Translations under genes and position numbers: made by a program | Part shown: positions 8,563 to 17,743 of the stretch, in pieces | Layout: every line of letters starts with the position of its first letter | How positions within the stretch are numbered: position 1 is the stretch's first letter | NCBI RefSeq assembly: GCF_000271405.2 | Contig: NC_018081.1 | Span: 2,524,912-2,588,911, forward strand | Source: Enterococcus hirae ATCC 9790 | GTDB taxonomy: Bacteria; Bacillota; Bacilli; Lactobacillales; Enterococcaceae | Length of the DNA stretch: 64,000 bases | Reading direction: 5' to 3' | Notes under the pieces: generated by a model | What the model was told of the DNA's origin: nothing | The model's input: only the letters and a program-made list of their open reading frames with translations | The model's database searches: none

Positions 8563-9153
8563 ATGGAATTTGGCCGTTTTCGTTTAGGAATGCGAACAAT
8601 AAAAAGCGCATTAGCAGTTTTTTTATGTATTTTATTTTTCCACGTCACTGATCGAGGACTACCGATGATTGCTGCATTGTCAGCTGTTTTTTCCTTGCGC
8701 CAAGATTTAACCACTACTGTTTCCTTTGGTCGTTCAAGAATCATTGGCAATTCAATCGGCGGCTTTCTCGGAATCATCTATTTTTTAGTAAAGAACTATT
8801 TTCACAATGATTTTTTAGTGGAATTATTTCTGCTGCCGGTTCTAGTGGTCATCGTCATCGTGGTATCTGACGGAATCAATAATAATTCTGGGATCATCTC
8901 AGCAATCGCCACTTTGTTGTTGATTGCCCTGAGCGTTCCCCAAGGCGAATCCTCTTTATATGCGATCCAACGAGTCTTAGACACATTCATTGGAACCTTT
9001 ATCGCCATCGGAATCAATTTCTTTCTCCGTCCACCTGAGACAGAAAAGAAAGAAGAGCTTGTAGAAGACTTAGTTGAGCTGCAAAAAAAAGAAGCGTTGC
9101 TTAGAGAAAATTTGGCAGAAGTCGAAGAACAGATCAAAAAAACACAAAAATAG
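8563..9153 (+). CDS. Aromatic-acid-exporter/FUSC-type membrane protein, short form
   Basis: A 196-aa protein with about four membrane segments (residues 10-135) starting with FRLGMRTIKSALAVFLCILFF, the same Arg-Thr-x-K opening as the divergent neighbour. It ends in a ~45-residue charged coiled coil (EKKEELVEDLVELQKK). It lacks the large cytoplasmic domain of its 317-aa neighbour, so the two may be paralogues that assemble together (inference). The ATG follows AAAGGAG. Only 109 nt separate the two starts, so promoters must overlap. Confidence 0.8.
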   Translation: MEFGRFRLGMRTIKSALAVFLCILFFHVTDRGLPMIAALSAVFSLRQDLTTTVSFGRSRIIGNSIGGFLGIIYFLVKNYFHNDFLVELFLLPVLVVIVIVVSDGINNNSGIISAIATLLLIALSVPQGESSLYAIQRVLDTFIGTFIAIGINFFLRPPETEKKEELVEDLVELQKKEALLRENLAEVEEQIKKTQK

Positions 9154-9162
9154 CTAATACAT

Positions 9163-9213
9163 AAATAAACAAACCAGTCTCTTCAACATGAAAGAAACTG
9201 GTTTGTTTATTTT
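9163..9213. terminator. Bidirectional terminator
   Basis: A perfect 16-bp stem AAATAAACAAACCAGT/ACTGGTTTGTTTATTT with T-runs on both strands, between convergent genes ending at 9153 and 9235. Confidence 0.92.
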
Positions 9214-9234
9214 TCTAACTAATTTTAGCGATAA

Positions 9235-10722
9235 TTATTCTGCTTGATCGGGTTGTTCCCCGTTTTCATAGAGATTAACTTGTTTCATCGTTCCACGATT
9301 AGAGAGATTTTCGATAATGTCTTTGATATCTAATCCTGTTGTTTCTTTCAACGTTTCTTGAGTGGAAGCTAAGAGATTGGTAGCATAGTTAGTCACCCGG
9401 TTCGCTCCGCCATTTTCGCTTGACCCGTTACTGGTATCAACCACTGAGATTTTCTCAATGTTTCCTAATGGTTGTGCTGCTTCTTTCATTAATTGTGGTA
9501 ACATCTCGATTACCATACTCAAGACCGCTGCTTCACCATATTCTTTGAACGCATCTGCGATTTTGGCTTTGGCTTCAGCTTCGGCCGCTCCTTTGGCTAA
9601 AGTCGCTTCCGCTTCCGCTTGACCAGCTAACCGGGTTTTATTGGCTTCGGCTTGTGCCAGTGCTTCAACGCGGAATTGTTCAGCTTCGGCTTCAGTTACT
9701 TCTTTTACCTTTTGAGCTTGTGCTTCTTGTTCTTTGGCATAACGATCCGCATCGGCTTTTTTCTTCACTTCTGAATCGTATTGTTTCTCACGACGAATGA
9801 TTTCTTTTTCTTCTAATTCAATTTGTTTTTGTCGTTCAATGACTTTTACTTCCATTTCTTGTTCAACAACATGTTGTTGCGCCCGAGCGCTTTCCAAGTT
9901 ATAGGCTTGGTCTGCTTTGGCTTTTGCAATATCTTGTTCTTGCTTGTAAGAAGCTAGTTTTAATTCTTTTTCTTTGATTGATTCTGCAATTTCCGTCTGT
10001 CTTTGTAGTTCCGCTGCTTGAGAATCTTTTTCAGCTTCTGCTTTTTTAATACGTGTTTCTTTTAACGCTTCTGCTTCCGCAATATCTGCGTCACGTTTCA
10101 CTTGGGCGATCCGTGGTTTCCCTAAAGAATCTAAGTAACCGTTTTTATCACGAACTTCTTTGATCGTAAACGAAACAATGATCAATCCCATTTTCGCTAA
10201 ATCAACAGATGCCACTTCTTGAACGCTTTGACTAAATTTGTCGCGGTTTTGATAAATTTCTTCTACAGTCATGGAACCCAAAATGGAACGAAGATGCCCT
10301 TCCAAAACTTCTCTTGCTTCATTTTCAAGTTCCTCACGTGTTTTACCTAGAAACTGTTCTGCAGCAGTCGCAATTTCTTCCACTGAAGAACCAATCTTGA
10401 TGATCGAGGTGCCATCACACATCACTGGTACCCCTTGTTCAGTATAGACTTCTGGCGTCGAAACATCTAACTTGCTTGACAAGAGACTGATCCGATTCGA
10501 GCGTTGGAAAACTGGTAAAACAAATGCCCCGCCACCACGAACGATTTTGATTTTATTATTACTTTCATCTGCGTGGACATTTTTACTGCCTAAATAACTC
10601 CCGCTAATAATTAATGCTTCATCTGGTTTGGCAGTTTGATATTTTGCTACAAAGACGATCAGTAACATTAAAATGATCAAGACTGCAATAGCAATTGCGA
10701 TATAAACTCCTGATATTTCCAT
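9235..10722 (-). CDS. floT: Flotillin (YuaG/FloT-like)
   Basis: A 495-aa membrane-microdomain scaffold. One N-terminal membrane segment at about 5-27, a prohibitin/band-7 domain at about 40-200 (VFQRSNRISLLSSKLDVSTPEVYTEQG region), then a long flotillin coiled coil at about 200-390 with the diagnostic Ala-Glu repeats (AEAEQFRVEALAQAEA, AEAEATLAKGAAEAEAKA). Length is normal. The ATG follows AGGAGTG. It lies 15 nt after an NfeD-like gene, the same pair as yuaF-yuaG in Bacillus, where both sit in detergent-resistant membranes and influence signalling and secretion. Confidence 0.92.
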   Translation of the reverse strand: MEISGVYIAIAIAVLIILMLLIVFVAKYQTAKPDEALIISGSYLGSKNVHADESNNKIKIVRGGGAFVLPVFQRSNRISLLSSKLDVSTPEVYTEQGVPVMCDGTSIIKIGSSVEEIATAAEQFLGKTREELENEAREVLEGHLRSILGSMTVEEIYQNRDKFSQSVQEVASVDLAKMGLIIVSFTIKEVRDKNGYLDSLGKPRIAQVKRDADIAEAEALKETRIKKAEAEKDSQAAELQRQTEIAESIKEKELKLASYKQEQDIAKAKADQAYNLESARAQQHVVEQEMEVKVIERQKQIELEEKEIIRREKQYDSEVKKKADADRYAKEQEAQAQKVKEVTEAEAEQFRVEALAQAEANKTRLAGQAEAEATLAKGAAEAEAKAKIADAFKEYGEAAVLSMVIEMLPQLMKEAAQPLGNIEKISVVDTSNGSSENGGANRVTNYATNLLASTQETLKETTGLDIKDIIENLSNRGTMKQVNLYENGEQPDQAE

Positions 10723-10737
10723 TTCTTATACACTCCT

Positions 10738-11262
10738 TCATATTTTTAGCATGCCTTCATAAGGCGTTACATAACAAACTCTTTCTTTTACTTCAATGAT
10801 CAAGACCTGTTCTCCTTGCTTAGCTGGTGAACTTTGTGGGGCATAAAAGCATGCAGGTCGCGTAATCGAACCAGTCACACTTTTTAATTGGATCTCCCCC
10901 ATCCCTTTTAATGGTATGGGTGTAACTACGATCGCCATCTGTCCTTCAAGAGTTTTTTCTGATGCCGACAACGTACTTTCAGCATTTTTCATCGGCATTC
11001 GGACATAAAAATTGAGCAAAAACACTAAAACAGTTGCAATCGCCCCACTTGAAATCAATAGAAACAGCGAATCTAATTCTGTTAAGCGTTCTCCTAAATA
11101 CCCAAACAGGCTGGTAAAAGTTAGCCAAGGGACAATGAGTATCGGGTCAATTGGACCATCGAAATCAAAAATATCTCCAAAGACTAGCAGAAAAACTGCA
11201 ATCCCCGCACAAGTTAAAAGTGTATACCAATAAATCGTCTCTAATGCCACCCCTCCAATCAT
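10738..11262 (-). CDS. NfeD-like membrane protein (YuaF-like)
   Basis: A 174-aa protein with membrane segments at about 8-28, 40-58 and 65-87, then a small C-terminal OB-fold domain of NfeD type (TLEGQMAIVVTPIPLKGMGEIQLKS region, GEQVLIIEVKERVCYV). The start is ATG 11262 (MIGGVALET) behind GAGGAGG; a longer frame upstream has no support. NfeD proteins pair with flotillins, and this one is directly upstream of floT in the same operon. Confidence 0.88.
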   Translation of the reverse strand: MIGGVALETIYWYTLLTCAGIAVFLLVFGDIFDFDGPIDPILIVPWLTFTSLFGYLGERLTELDSLFLLISSGAIATVLVFLLNFYVRMPMKNAESTLSASEKTLEGQMAIVVTPIPLKGMGEIQLKSVTGSITRPACFYAPQSSPAKQGEQVLIIEVKERVCYVTPYEGMLKI

Positions 11263-11364
11263 GTAATCGCCTCCTCCTCTGTTTTGTTCTATCATACCAA
11301 TAGAATAACTTTCTGTATAGTTTGATCGATAATTTTGTTTTACCAATTTCCCAATGACGATTTA

Positions 11365-11390
11365 GCCAGTGGGGCGGACACCCCACCGGC
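11365..11390. terminator. GC-rich hairpin, probable terminator
   Basis: GCCAGTGGGG/CCCCACCGGC with a 6-nt loop is by far the most GC-rich stem in this AT-rich window. It lies 68 nt past the P-ATPase stop and 103 nt before the NfeD start. No T-run follows on either strand, so termination is not certain. Confidence 0.5.
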
Positions 11391-11457
11391 AACAAAAGAA
11401 CTTTGATGCGATCGTTTATTATTTTTGTTCGCTTCTTTTCTTTAAAAAGAAAATGGC

Positions 11458-14053
11458 TCATGCATCTAGTTTGTGAGTTGATTTTACCGTCATCCCTACA
11501 AAAGCTTTCTCTAATTCAACAAGAAGGAATAAAACCAATCCAGGTAGTAAACTGATGCTTGCTTCTTGGACAGTCAACGAAACTGTCCCAATCGCAATTT
11601 TTAATGGTGGGAACACTAACATCAATCCTTGTAAGAGGATCATCGCTCCAATCGAATAGAGTAATGCCCGATTTTCAAAAAGATCTTTTGTCAGACTAAA
11701 TTCAGTCACTCTTCGACAATTAACCATGTAGAAGGCTTGTCCAAAAACCATCGCATTGATCAGAACGGTTTGTTTCGCTTCAGCAGGAACAAAATCCATT
11801 GCAACAAACCCTAAAATAGTCATGATGATCCCAACATATAAAATACGCAAAAGTGCATATTTTGATAGGATTTTTTCGTCAATTGGTCTCGGTGGACGAT
11901 TCATAACATCTTGATCTGCTTTTTCAAAACCCAATGCGTATGAAAGGGTGATCGAAGCGACTAGATTTAACCACAAGATTTGTACAGTAGTTAAAGGTAA
12001 TGGGAAATTTCCTACCAATGAAAAGAGCAATAGTAATCCTTGGGCTAAACAAGTTGGCAAATAAAAGAGAATCGTCTTTTTCAAATTATCAAAAATACGT
12101 CGTCCTTCTTTCACGGCTTTTGCAATGGTCTCAAAATTATCATCTACCAACACCATGTCTGCTGCCTGTTTGCTAACATCGCTCCCTTTGATTCCCATAG
12201 CGATCCCGACATCGGCTTTTTTCAAAGCTGGCGCATCATTAACGCCGTCCCCAGTCATTCCAACAATTTCATCTTGTTCTTGGAGATAGGTCACAATAGC
12301 CAATTTATGTTCAGGTGTCGTCCTGGCAAAAACATCATTCTCACGGACAGCGATCTTCCATTCTTCTTCTGTCAATTGATCTAGTTCCGTTCCCGTAATC
12401 GCCGATTTAGCATTTTTTAAACCTAATTCCTCAGCGATCGCTTTTGCTGTTGCTTGATGATCGCCAGTGATCATTTTTACTCTGATCCCTGCTTGTTGCA
12501 TTTCCTTGACTGAAGCAATAGCTGATTCCTTTGGTGGATCAATGATGCCACTAAGTCCAATCATCACCAGCTCATTCGTTAATTCTTCATGTGACAATTC
12601 ACGATCCTTTAACTCTTTCATTGCAAACGCTAAGACACGTTGGCCTGTTTGCGCTAATTGTTCGTTTTTTTGTAACCACATAGCATGATCTATCTGTTGT
12701 TGTCTTCCATCTGATCCCAGTTCATATTGCTCTTTATTCAGTAAAACATCTGGCGCACCTTTCACAAATAAGATCCTTTTTCCTGCAATCTCATGGACGG
12801 TCGCCATATATTTGTAAGCTGAGTCGAAAGGGATTTTATCAACGACTGGATAAAGTTCGATCGGTTGTTGATTGGTCCATTTTAATAAAGCTAATTCCGT
12901 GGCATTACCTGAAGTTGGACATACTCCTTGAGTTAGTTGGGTTTCTTGACAATTATGCATCGCTTCAACAAGCCAAGTCTCATTTTTGGTCCAGTTTTTT
13001 TCTTCAAGCATTTCCACCCCATGGTTCGCTTCTCTAGTCGCTAAGCTAACCAATGTCATTTCATTTTTAGTCAGTGTTCCTGTTTTATCTGAACAAATTA
13101 CTGTCATTGCCCCTAACGTTTCAACTGTGGGTAGATTTTTGACGATTGCTTGTTTCTTTGCCATTCGATTGACACCCGAAGATAAAATAATCGTTAAGAT
13201 CGAAGGAAGTCCTTCTGGGATAGAAGACACGATCAAGGCAATGACAGCCGTCGCTATATAGCCCCAAGTCATGCCATAATAAAAGTGTAGCTAACAATAA
13301 AATCAACGCAGCGATTCCTTTAAATATACTAGTATTCATTTCTTTGATTTTCTTCAATAACGGTGTTTCTTGTTCTGTGATCGACCCTAATGAAGTGCTG
13401 ATTTTTCCAATTTCTGTAGCAGTTCCGACAGCGACTACGATCCCTATTCCTCTGCCTGATTCCACTTTAGTCCCAGAAAAAGCCATATTCGTTTGTTCCG
13501 CTAAAGGAGTCTCTAGCGGTAACGGGTCGGTCGTCTTTTGGATCGCATGGGTTTCTCCAGTAAGAATTGCTTCATCAATTTGTAAGTTGAACGTTTCACT
13601 CAAACGAACATCTGCAGAAACGATATCTCCAGCAGCTAATACGATTTGATCCCCCACCACTAAATCAGCTGGTGCAATCTCTTTTTGCTGTCCCTTTTCG
13701 ATGATGACTGCTTTTTCACTAAGTAATTCCGCAATGCTGTCTAAAGATGAAGCTGCCTTTCGTTCTTGTAAATAGCCGATCAGCGCATTTAAGAAAACAA
13801 CTAAAAAAATCATACTGCCTTCAATATATGCGCCTGTAAAAAGCTTAACGATCGCAGCTCCTAATAAAATGTACATCAGTGCATCATGAAAGTAAGAAAG
13901 AAATTTTTTCCATTCTGGAACTTTAATACCATTTTCTAAGACGTTTCTTCCATACTTAAGTTGTCGTTCGTTCCTTTCTTGTTCGTTCATTGCTTTTTTT
14001 ACCATTAATTTTTCTTTGATTTCTATGATTGATAAGGTGTACCATTCTTTCAT
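11458..14053 (-). pseudogene. P2A-type Ca2+-transporting ATPase, frameshifted
   Basis: Two overlapping frames together encode about 865 aa of a PMR1/SERCA-like P-type ATPase, a normal length. The 5' part (start ATG 14053, MKEWYTLSIIEIKE after GGAGG) carries the first four membrane helices and the actuator motif LTGETHA. The 3' part carries PEGLP, SDKTGTLT (phosphorylated Asp), FVKGAPD, MITGDHQAT, TGDGVNDAPALKKADVGIAMG and the last six helices. The break is near 13272: the sequence needs one more base to run from LLATLLL into GMTWGYIATA. All catalytic motifs are intact, so this is either a recent inactivating deletion or a read error. It would otherwise export Ca2+ (or Mn2+). Confidence 0.85.
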
Positions 14054-14231
14054 TTTTTTCCTCCAATAATTCTTACTGATCAAATCATAAAGGTTAGAGT
14101 GACTCTAAGGTCAAGAAAAATTTAAGCAAATCTATCTATGTAGAATAAAAAAATCAATTCCATTCACATTTCCCCCACGTTTCGTAGTAAAATAACCTTA
14201 CTTAAAATGACTGATCAATGGAAGTGATGAT

Positions 14232-15014
14232 TTGAAAATCAATGAATTAGCAAAGCTCTATGATATTACAGCCCATACTTTACGCTATTATGAAAAATTA
14301 GGTTTGATTACACCGGATTATGATGAAAATGGCTATCGAAATTATTCTTACGAACACATTGAACAACTGAATACCATCCGTGACCTACGTTATTTTGATG
14401 TCTCCATTACTGAGATCGCCGATTATTTGAAGCAAAAAGAAATCAGCAAGACAAAAGAATTATTAGCTTTTGAAATCGAGGCACTTCATCAACTCATCAG
14501 TGACTCACAAAAAAAAATCGAACTATTAATCGAACGTGTCCAGTTAATTGAAGAAGCAGAAAGCATAGACTATCAAGAAGTGCTATTAGTGCAGCAACCG
14601 AAAAGACTGATTCTTAAAGCTTCTACGGTTGCAACGGATGAACAAATCGACTTTTCGTTAAAAGAACTTCATAAAAAATACGAACCTTTATTAAGCACTA
14701 ATAATCAAAATCTTTTTGGTAGTATCATCCATTTAGAGGAAGATCCTTTTACCTATCAAGTATTTTATTTTTGTCCTGACCTTACGATTAAAAATGAGGA
14801 TGCTGAGATACTCCCTGCTGGAAATTATCTTAGTTATAGTTTTAAAGGTGACTATGAACAAAGGAAGAAAGGAATTGCTACCATCATGAACTACCTGACT
14901 ACCCATTCGCTTCATAGAGCCAGTCCATTTTATGAATCTTATCTAATTGATTTTCACGAAACGAATAAGCCAGAAGAATATGTGACGCGTTTAGAAATTT
15001 TAGTTGAATCGTAG
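14232..15014 (+). CDS. MerR-family regulator with GyrI-like effector domain
   Basis: A 260-aa regulator. The N-terminal MerR helix-turn-helix (INELAKLYDITAHTLRYYEKLGLI) is at 3-26, followed by a dimerisation coil at about 75-110 (SQKKIELLIERVQLIEEAE) and a C-terminal GyrI/BmrR-type effector domain from about 120. No Cys metal-site pattern is visible, so small organic ligands are more likely than metals. The start is TTG 14232 with GGAAG upstream; a normal MerR start cannot be made with ATG here. Divergent from the broken P-ATPase by 178 nt, so it may control it or only itself. Confidence 0.85.
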   Translation: MKINELAKLYDITAHTLRYYEKLGLITPDYDENGYRNYSYEHIEQLNTIRDLRYFDVSITEIADYLKQKEISKTKELLAFEIEALHQLISDSQKKIELLIERVQLIEEAESIDYQEVLLVQQPKRLILKASTVATDEQIDFSLKELHKKYEPLLSTNNQNLFGSIIHLEEDPFTYQVFYFCPDLTIKNEDAEILPAGNYLSYSFKGDYEQRKKGIATIMNYLTTHSLHRASPFYESYLIDFHETNKPEEYVTRLEILVES

Positions 15015-15051
15015 CTTGGAATAACTAAATATTTATACAAGAAAAAACTAC

Positions 15052-15084
15052 GTCTGAGTTTGACATCAGACATCAAACTCAGAC
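15052..15084. terminator. Terminator-like hairpin between merR-type gene and ula operon
   Basis: A perfect 12-bp stem GTCTGAGTTTGA/TCAAACTCAGAC with a 9-nt loop lies between convergent transcription units ending at 15014 and 15180. The T-run is weak. Confidence 0.7.
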
Positions 15085-15179
15085 ATAGTAACTCTTTTAT
15101 AAATCAAGAATAAAAATTTGCTACTAAGTGCTACGAATCAATAAATGTGAAGACTTCAAGTAAGCCCCCGCAAGCTTCG

Positions 15180-15896
15180 TCACTTTTGACCGTAATATGC
15201 ATGCATCCCATGTTTTCGATAGTAGTGCTTATCTAAAAGATATTGTGGAATAGATTGCATAGCAGGATTAATTTTTTCATTTTCTTTAGCCATTAAGCAT
15301 ATTTCGTCTAAGATCAAGCTATTCTCTACCGCCTTTGCAGGGGTTTCACCCCAAGTAAATGGGCCATGTCCATAAACGAATACACCAGGAACTTCAGTGG
15401 GAGCTAATTGTCTCTCTTGAAACGTTTCAACAATCACCTGACCAGTGTTTCTTTCATAAGCACTTTTAACTTCTTCTTCAGTTAATTGCCGTGTGCAAGG
15501 AATCGTTCCATAAAAAGCATCCGCATGAGTTGTTCCATAGGCAGGCAAGTCTCGACCAGCCTGCGCCCACATGACTGAATGAGTGGAGTGCGTGTGGACG
15601 ATAGCATTGATTTTTTCAAAAGCTTGATACAAAATCACATGAGTCGATAAATCAGAAGAGGGCTTCATCCCATCTTCTTCTAGCGGATTTCCAGCTAGAT
15701 CAGTCACTACCATTTGTTCGGGAGCCATCTGTTCATACTTTACACCACTTGGCTTGATCACGATCACCCCAAGTGCTCGATCAATCTCACTGACATTGCC
15801 CCAAGTCAACTTAACTAGTCCATATTGAGGTAGTGCCAAATTTGCTTCATAAACACGTTGTTTCATTTCTTTAATGATCGGATTACGCAAACTCAT
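15180..15896 (-). CDS. ulaF: L-ribulose-5-phosphate 4-epimerase
   Basis: A 238-aa class II aldolase-fold enzyme making D-xylulose 5-phosphate, the last step of anaerobic L-ascorbate breakdown. Motifs in order: LTWGNVSEID, KPSGVKYE, KPSSDLSTH, the Zn ligands HTHSTHS at about 95-101, THADAFYG, and a third His region YGHGPFTWG. AraD of arabinose pathways is nearly identical, but position as last gene of a full ula operon decides for UlaF. The start overlaps the end of ulaE by 14 nt; GGAGGCAGG precedes the ATG. Confidence 0.93.
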   Translation of the reverse strand: MSLRNPIIKEMKQRVYEANLALPQYGLVKLTWGNVSEIDRALGVIVIKPSGVKYEQMAPEQMVVTDLAGNPLEEDGMKPSSDLSTHVILYQAFEKINAIVHTHSTHSVMWAQAGRDLPAYGTTHADAFYGTIPCTRQLTEEEVKSAYERNTGQVIVETFQERQLAPTEVPGVFVYGHGPFTWGETPAKAVENSLILDEICLMAKENEKINPAMQSIPQYLLDKHYYRKHGMHAYYGQK

Positions 15897-16742
15897 AACC
15901 TGCCTCCTTTAGCTTCGGATAAAGATAGCTTTTTGCTGCTACGATTTCTTTTTTAAAATCCGGATTTTTTTCACTCCACATTTCAATTAAAAATGACCCA
16001 TTATAATTCATCTGTTTGAGTTTCTTTAACAAACCCTCAAAGTCAACACAGCCTGCGCCAAAAGGAACATCACGAAATTGACCTGATGATTCAGTTGTTA
16101 CTGGATAGGTATCCTTTAAGTGGATGGAAGAAATCCAATTGATCCCTTTTTCTAGTTCACGTTCTGGATCGTTTTCTTGCCAAGCCGAAAGGTTACCAAG
16201 ATCTGGATAAACTTGAAGATATGGTGAATCAATCTGGCGTTTGATTTCTAAAAATTTAGTGATTGAATTCATAAATGGATCATCCATAATTTCAATTGAC
16301 AAGATGATTCCATATTCAGAAGCTATTTTGACGCTTTCTTCAAGTCCTTCAATAAATAATTTTCGTGATAGCCTTGTTTTTTTTCATAATAGACATCGTA
16401 TCCGGCTACTTGGATAATTTTGATACTTAAGCGCTGAGCAAGTCGGATCGCTTTGACCATCAATTCTTTGGCTTTTATCCGATACGCTTCATTTGAAGAG
16501 CCAAAAGGAAACCTGCGATGACCACTCAGACAAATGGAATTGATCCGAATGCCCGTCTCTTTCATGTCTTTGCGTATTTGATTGATCATCTCGTCAGACC
16601 AATTGAGTCGAGCTAGGCGTTCATCTGTCTCGTCAATCGACATCTCAATAAAGGAAAAACCAAGTTCCTTTGCTAATAAAAAGCGCTCTTTCCAAGAGAT
16701 ATCTTTTGGTAGTGCCTTCTCATAAATTCCGATTTGAGCCAA
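15883..16742 (-). pseudogene. ulaE: L-xylulose-5-phosphate 3-epimerase, frameshifted
   Basis: Two frames together make a UlaE of about 285 aa. The 5' part starts at TTG 16742 (AQIGIYEKALP) after GGGGGG, 2 nt past ulaD, and covers SIDETDERLARL, HRRFPFGS and QVAGYDVYYE. It leaves frame near 16368, just after HEN. The 3' frame resumes as RKLFIEGLEESVKIAS and carries MEIMD-type, YPDLGNLSAW, SIHLKDT, VPFGAG and LIEMWSE motifs to the stop at 15883. The lesion looks like a short deletion between CGAAAA repeats (inference). The pathway would be blocked at L-xylulose 5-phosphate unless another epimerase substitutes. Confidence 0.85.
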
Positions 16743-16744
16743 GT

Positions 16745-17386
16745 CTATTCCCCCCAAATGCGAATCATTTCTTGTTTAAAATCATTGGCTGCTTTTGCAG
16801 GATCGTCCGCACTAGAAATCCCTCTTCCAGCTATAAAAGTTTCCACTTCAATCCCTGCGAATAATTTCAATGTTTCCACGTTTAATCCACCTGTCACAGA
16901 AACTGCAAAGCCCATTTCTATCAATTTCTTTACTTTTGTCAGATCCCGTTCTCCCCAAGTTTCACCAGAAAGTAATGCATCTCGACTTTGATGATAGATC
17001 ACCTGTTGGATACCGATCCTCCGCCATTCAGCTGCTTGTTCATAGGTCCAATCCCCATACAGTTCGACTTGCAATGCCTTCACTTCTTTTTGAGCTGCTT
17101 CCATGGTTGGCAGAGTAGCACAGCAGATAACAGTCATAAAATCCGCACCGGCATCAGTTACATTTTTGGCTACCGTTCCCCCGGCATCCGCACATTTTGT
17201 ATCAGCAACAATTGTTTTCCTTGGAAACATGCTACGAATACAGCTGATGGCTTTGCGCCCCTCTTGCAGACATAAAATGGTTCCAATTTCAATAATATCG
17301 ACAATATCCCCTACTTGAAATACATCTGCTAATGCTTGTTCTAAATCATTATGATCCAAAGCAATCTGTAATTTTGGTCTGCTCAT
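16745..17386 (-). CDS. ulaD: 3-keto-L-gulonate-6-phosphate decarboxylase
   Basis: A 213-aa barrel enzyme of the orotidine-decarboxylase superfamily; it converts 3-keto-L-gulonate 6-phosphate to L-xylulose 5-phosphate with Mg2+. The superfamily signature VADTKCADAGG (Asp-x-Lys-x-x-Asp) is at about 60-70; QIALDHNDLEQAL opens the barrel; VTGGLNVETL and FIAGRGIS are the phosphate-binding loops at the end. The hexulose-phosphate synthase HPS is a close relative, but the ula context settles it. The ATG follows AAGAGG; the stop is 2 nt before the ulaE start. Confidence 0.93.
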   Translation of the reverse strand: MSRPKLQIALDHNDLEQALADVFQVGDIVDIIEIGTILCLQEGRKAISCIRSMFPRKTIVADTKCADAGGTVAKNVTDAGADFMTVICCATLPTMEAAQKEVKALQVELYGDWTYEQAAEWRRIGIQQVIYHQSRDALLSGETWGERDLTKVKKLIEMGFAVSVTGGLNVETLKLFAGIEVETFIAGRGISSADDPAKAANDFKQEMIRIWGE

Positions 17387-17400
17387 TTTGTCTTCCTCTT

Positions 17401-17700
17401 TTATTTAGATTTTTGATACAACGCTGATTCAGCAAATTTTTCACCAATTTCTTTGGCTGACATGACATTTTTAATGCCAATCACTGTAATTCCTTTTTTC
17501 TCAGCTTGGATAAACATATTCAAAAAATTGACTGGTGTAAAAACGACATCATACTGAGTCGCAGAACTTTTTCCTTCAGAAATTGCACAATGATGGATTT
17601 TGGTAATTGACACACCTAGTTCTTTCATTGCCTTTTCGACGCTTCTCATCATCATCAAACTTGTTCCCGACCCGTTTGCGCAAGATACTAAAATTCTCAT
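17401..17700 (-). CDS. ulaB: PTS L-ascorbate EIIB component
   Basis: A 99-aa cytosolic PTS protein. The phosphorylated Cys is C7 in LVSCANGSGTS, followed by the helix and strands of the lactose/ascorbate EIIB fold. It passes phosphate from UlaC to the sugar entering through UlaA. AGGAGG precedes the ATG. It lies between ulaA and ulaD, 43 nt after ulaA. Confidence 0.92.
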   Translation of the reverse strand: MRILVSCANGSGTSLMMMRSVEKAMKELGVSITKIHHCAISEGKSSATQYDVVFTPVNFLNMFIQAEKKGITVIGIKNVMSAKEIGEKFAESALYQKSK

Positions 17701-17743
17701 TATGTTTTCCTCCTATGTGTTCATTTTAATTTTATTGTTGTAT

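Noticed and set aside
9500-10100. Ala/Glu-rich internal repeats in the flotillin gene as a DNA repeat
   Set aside because: These are the normal flotillin coiled-coil repeats at protein level; no long DNA-level tandem repeat is present.
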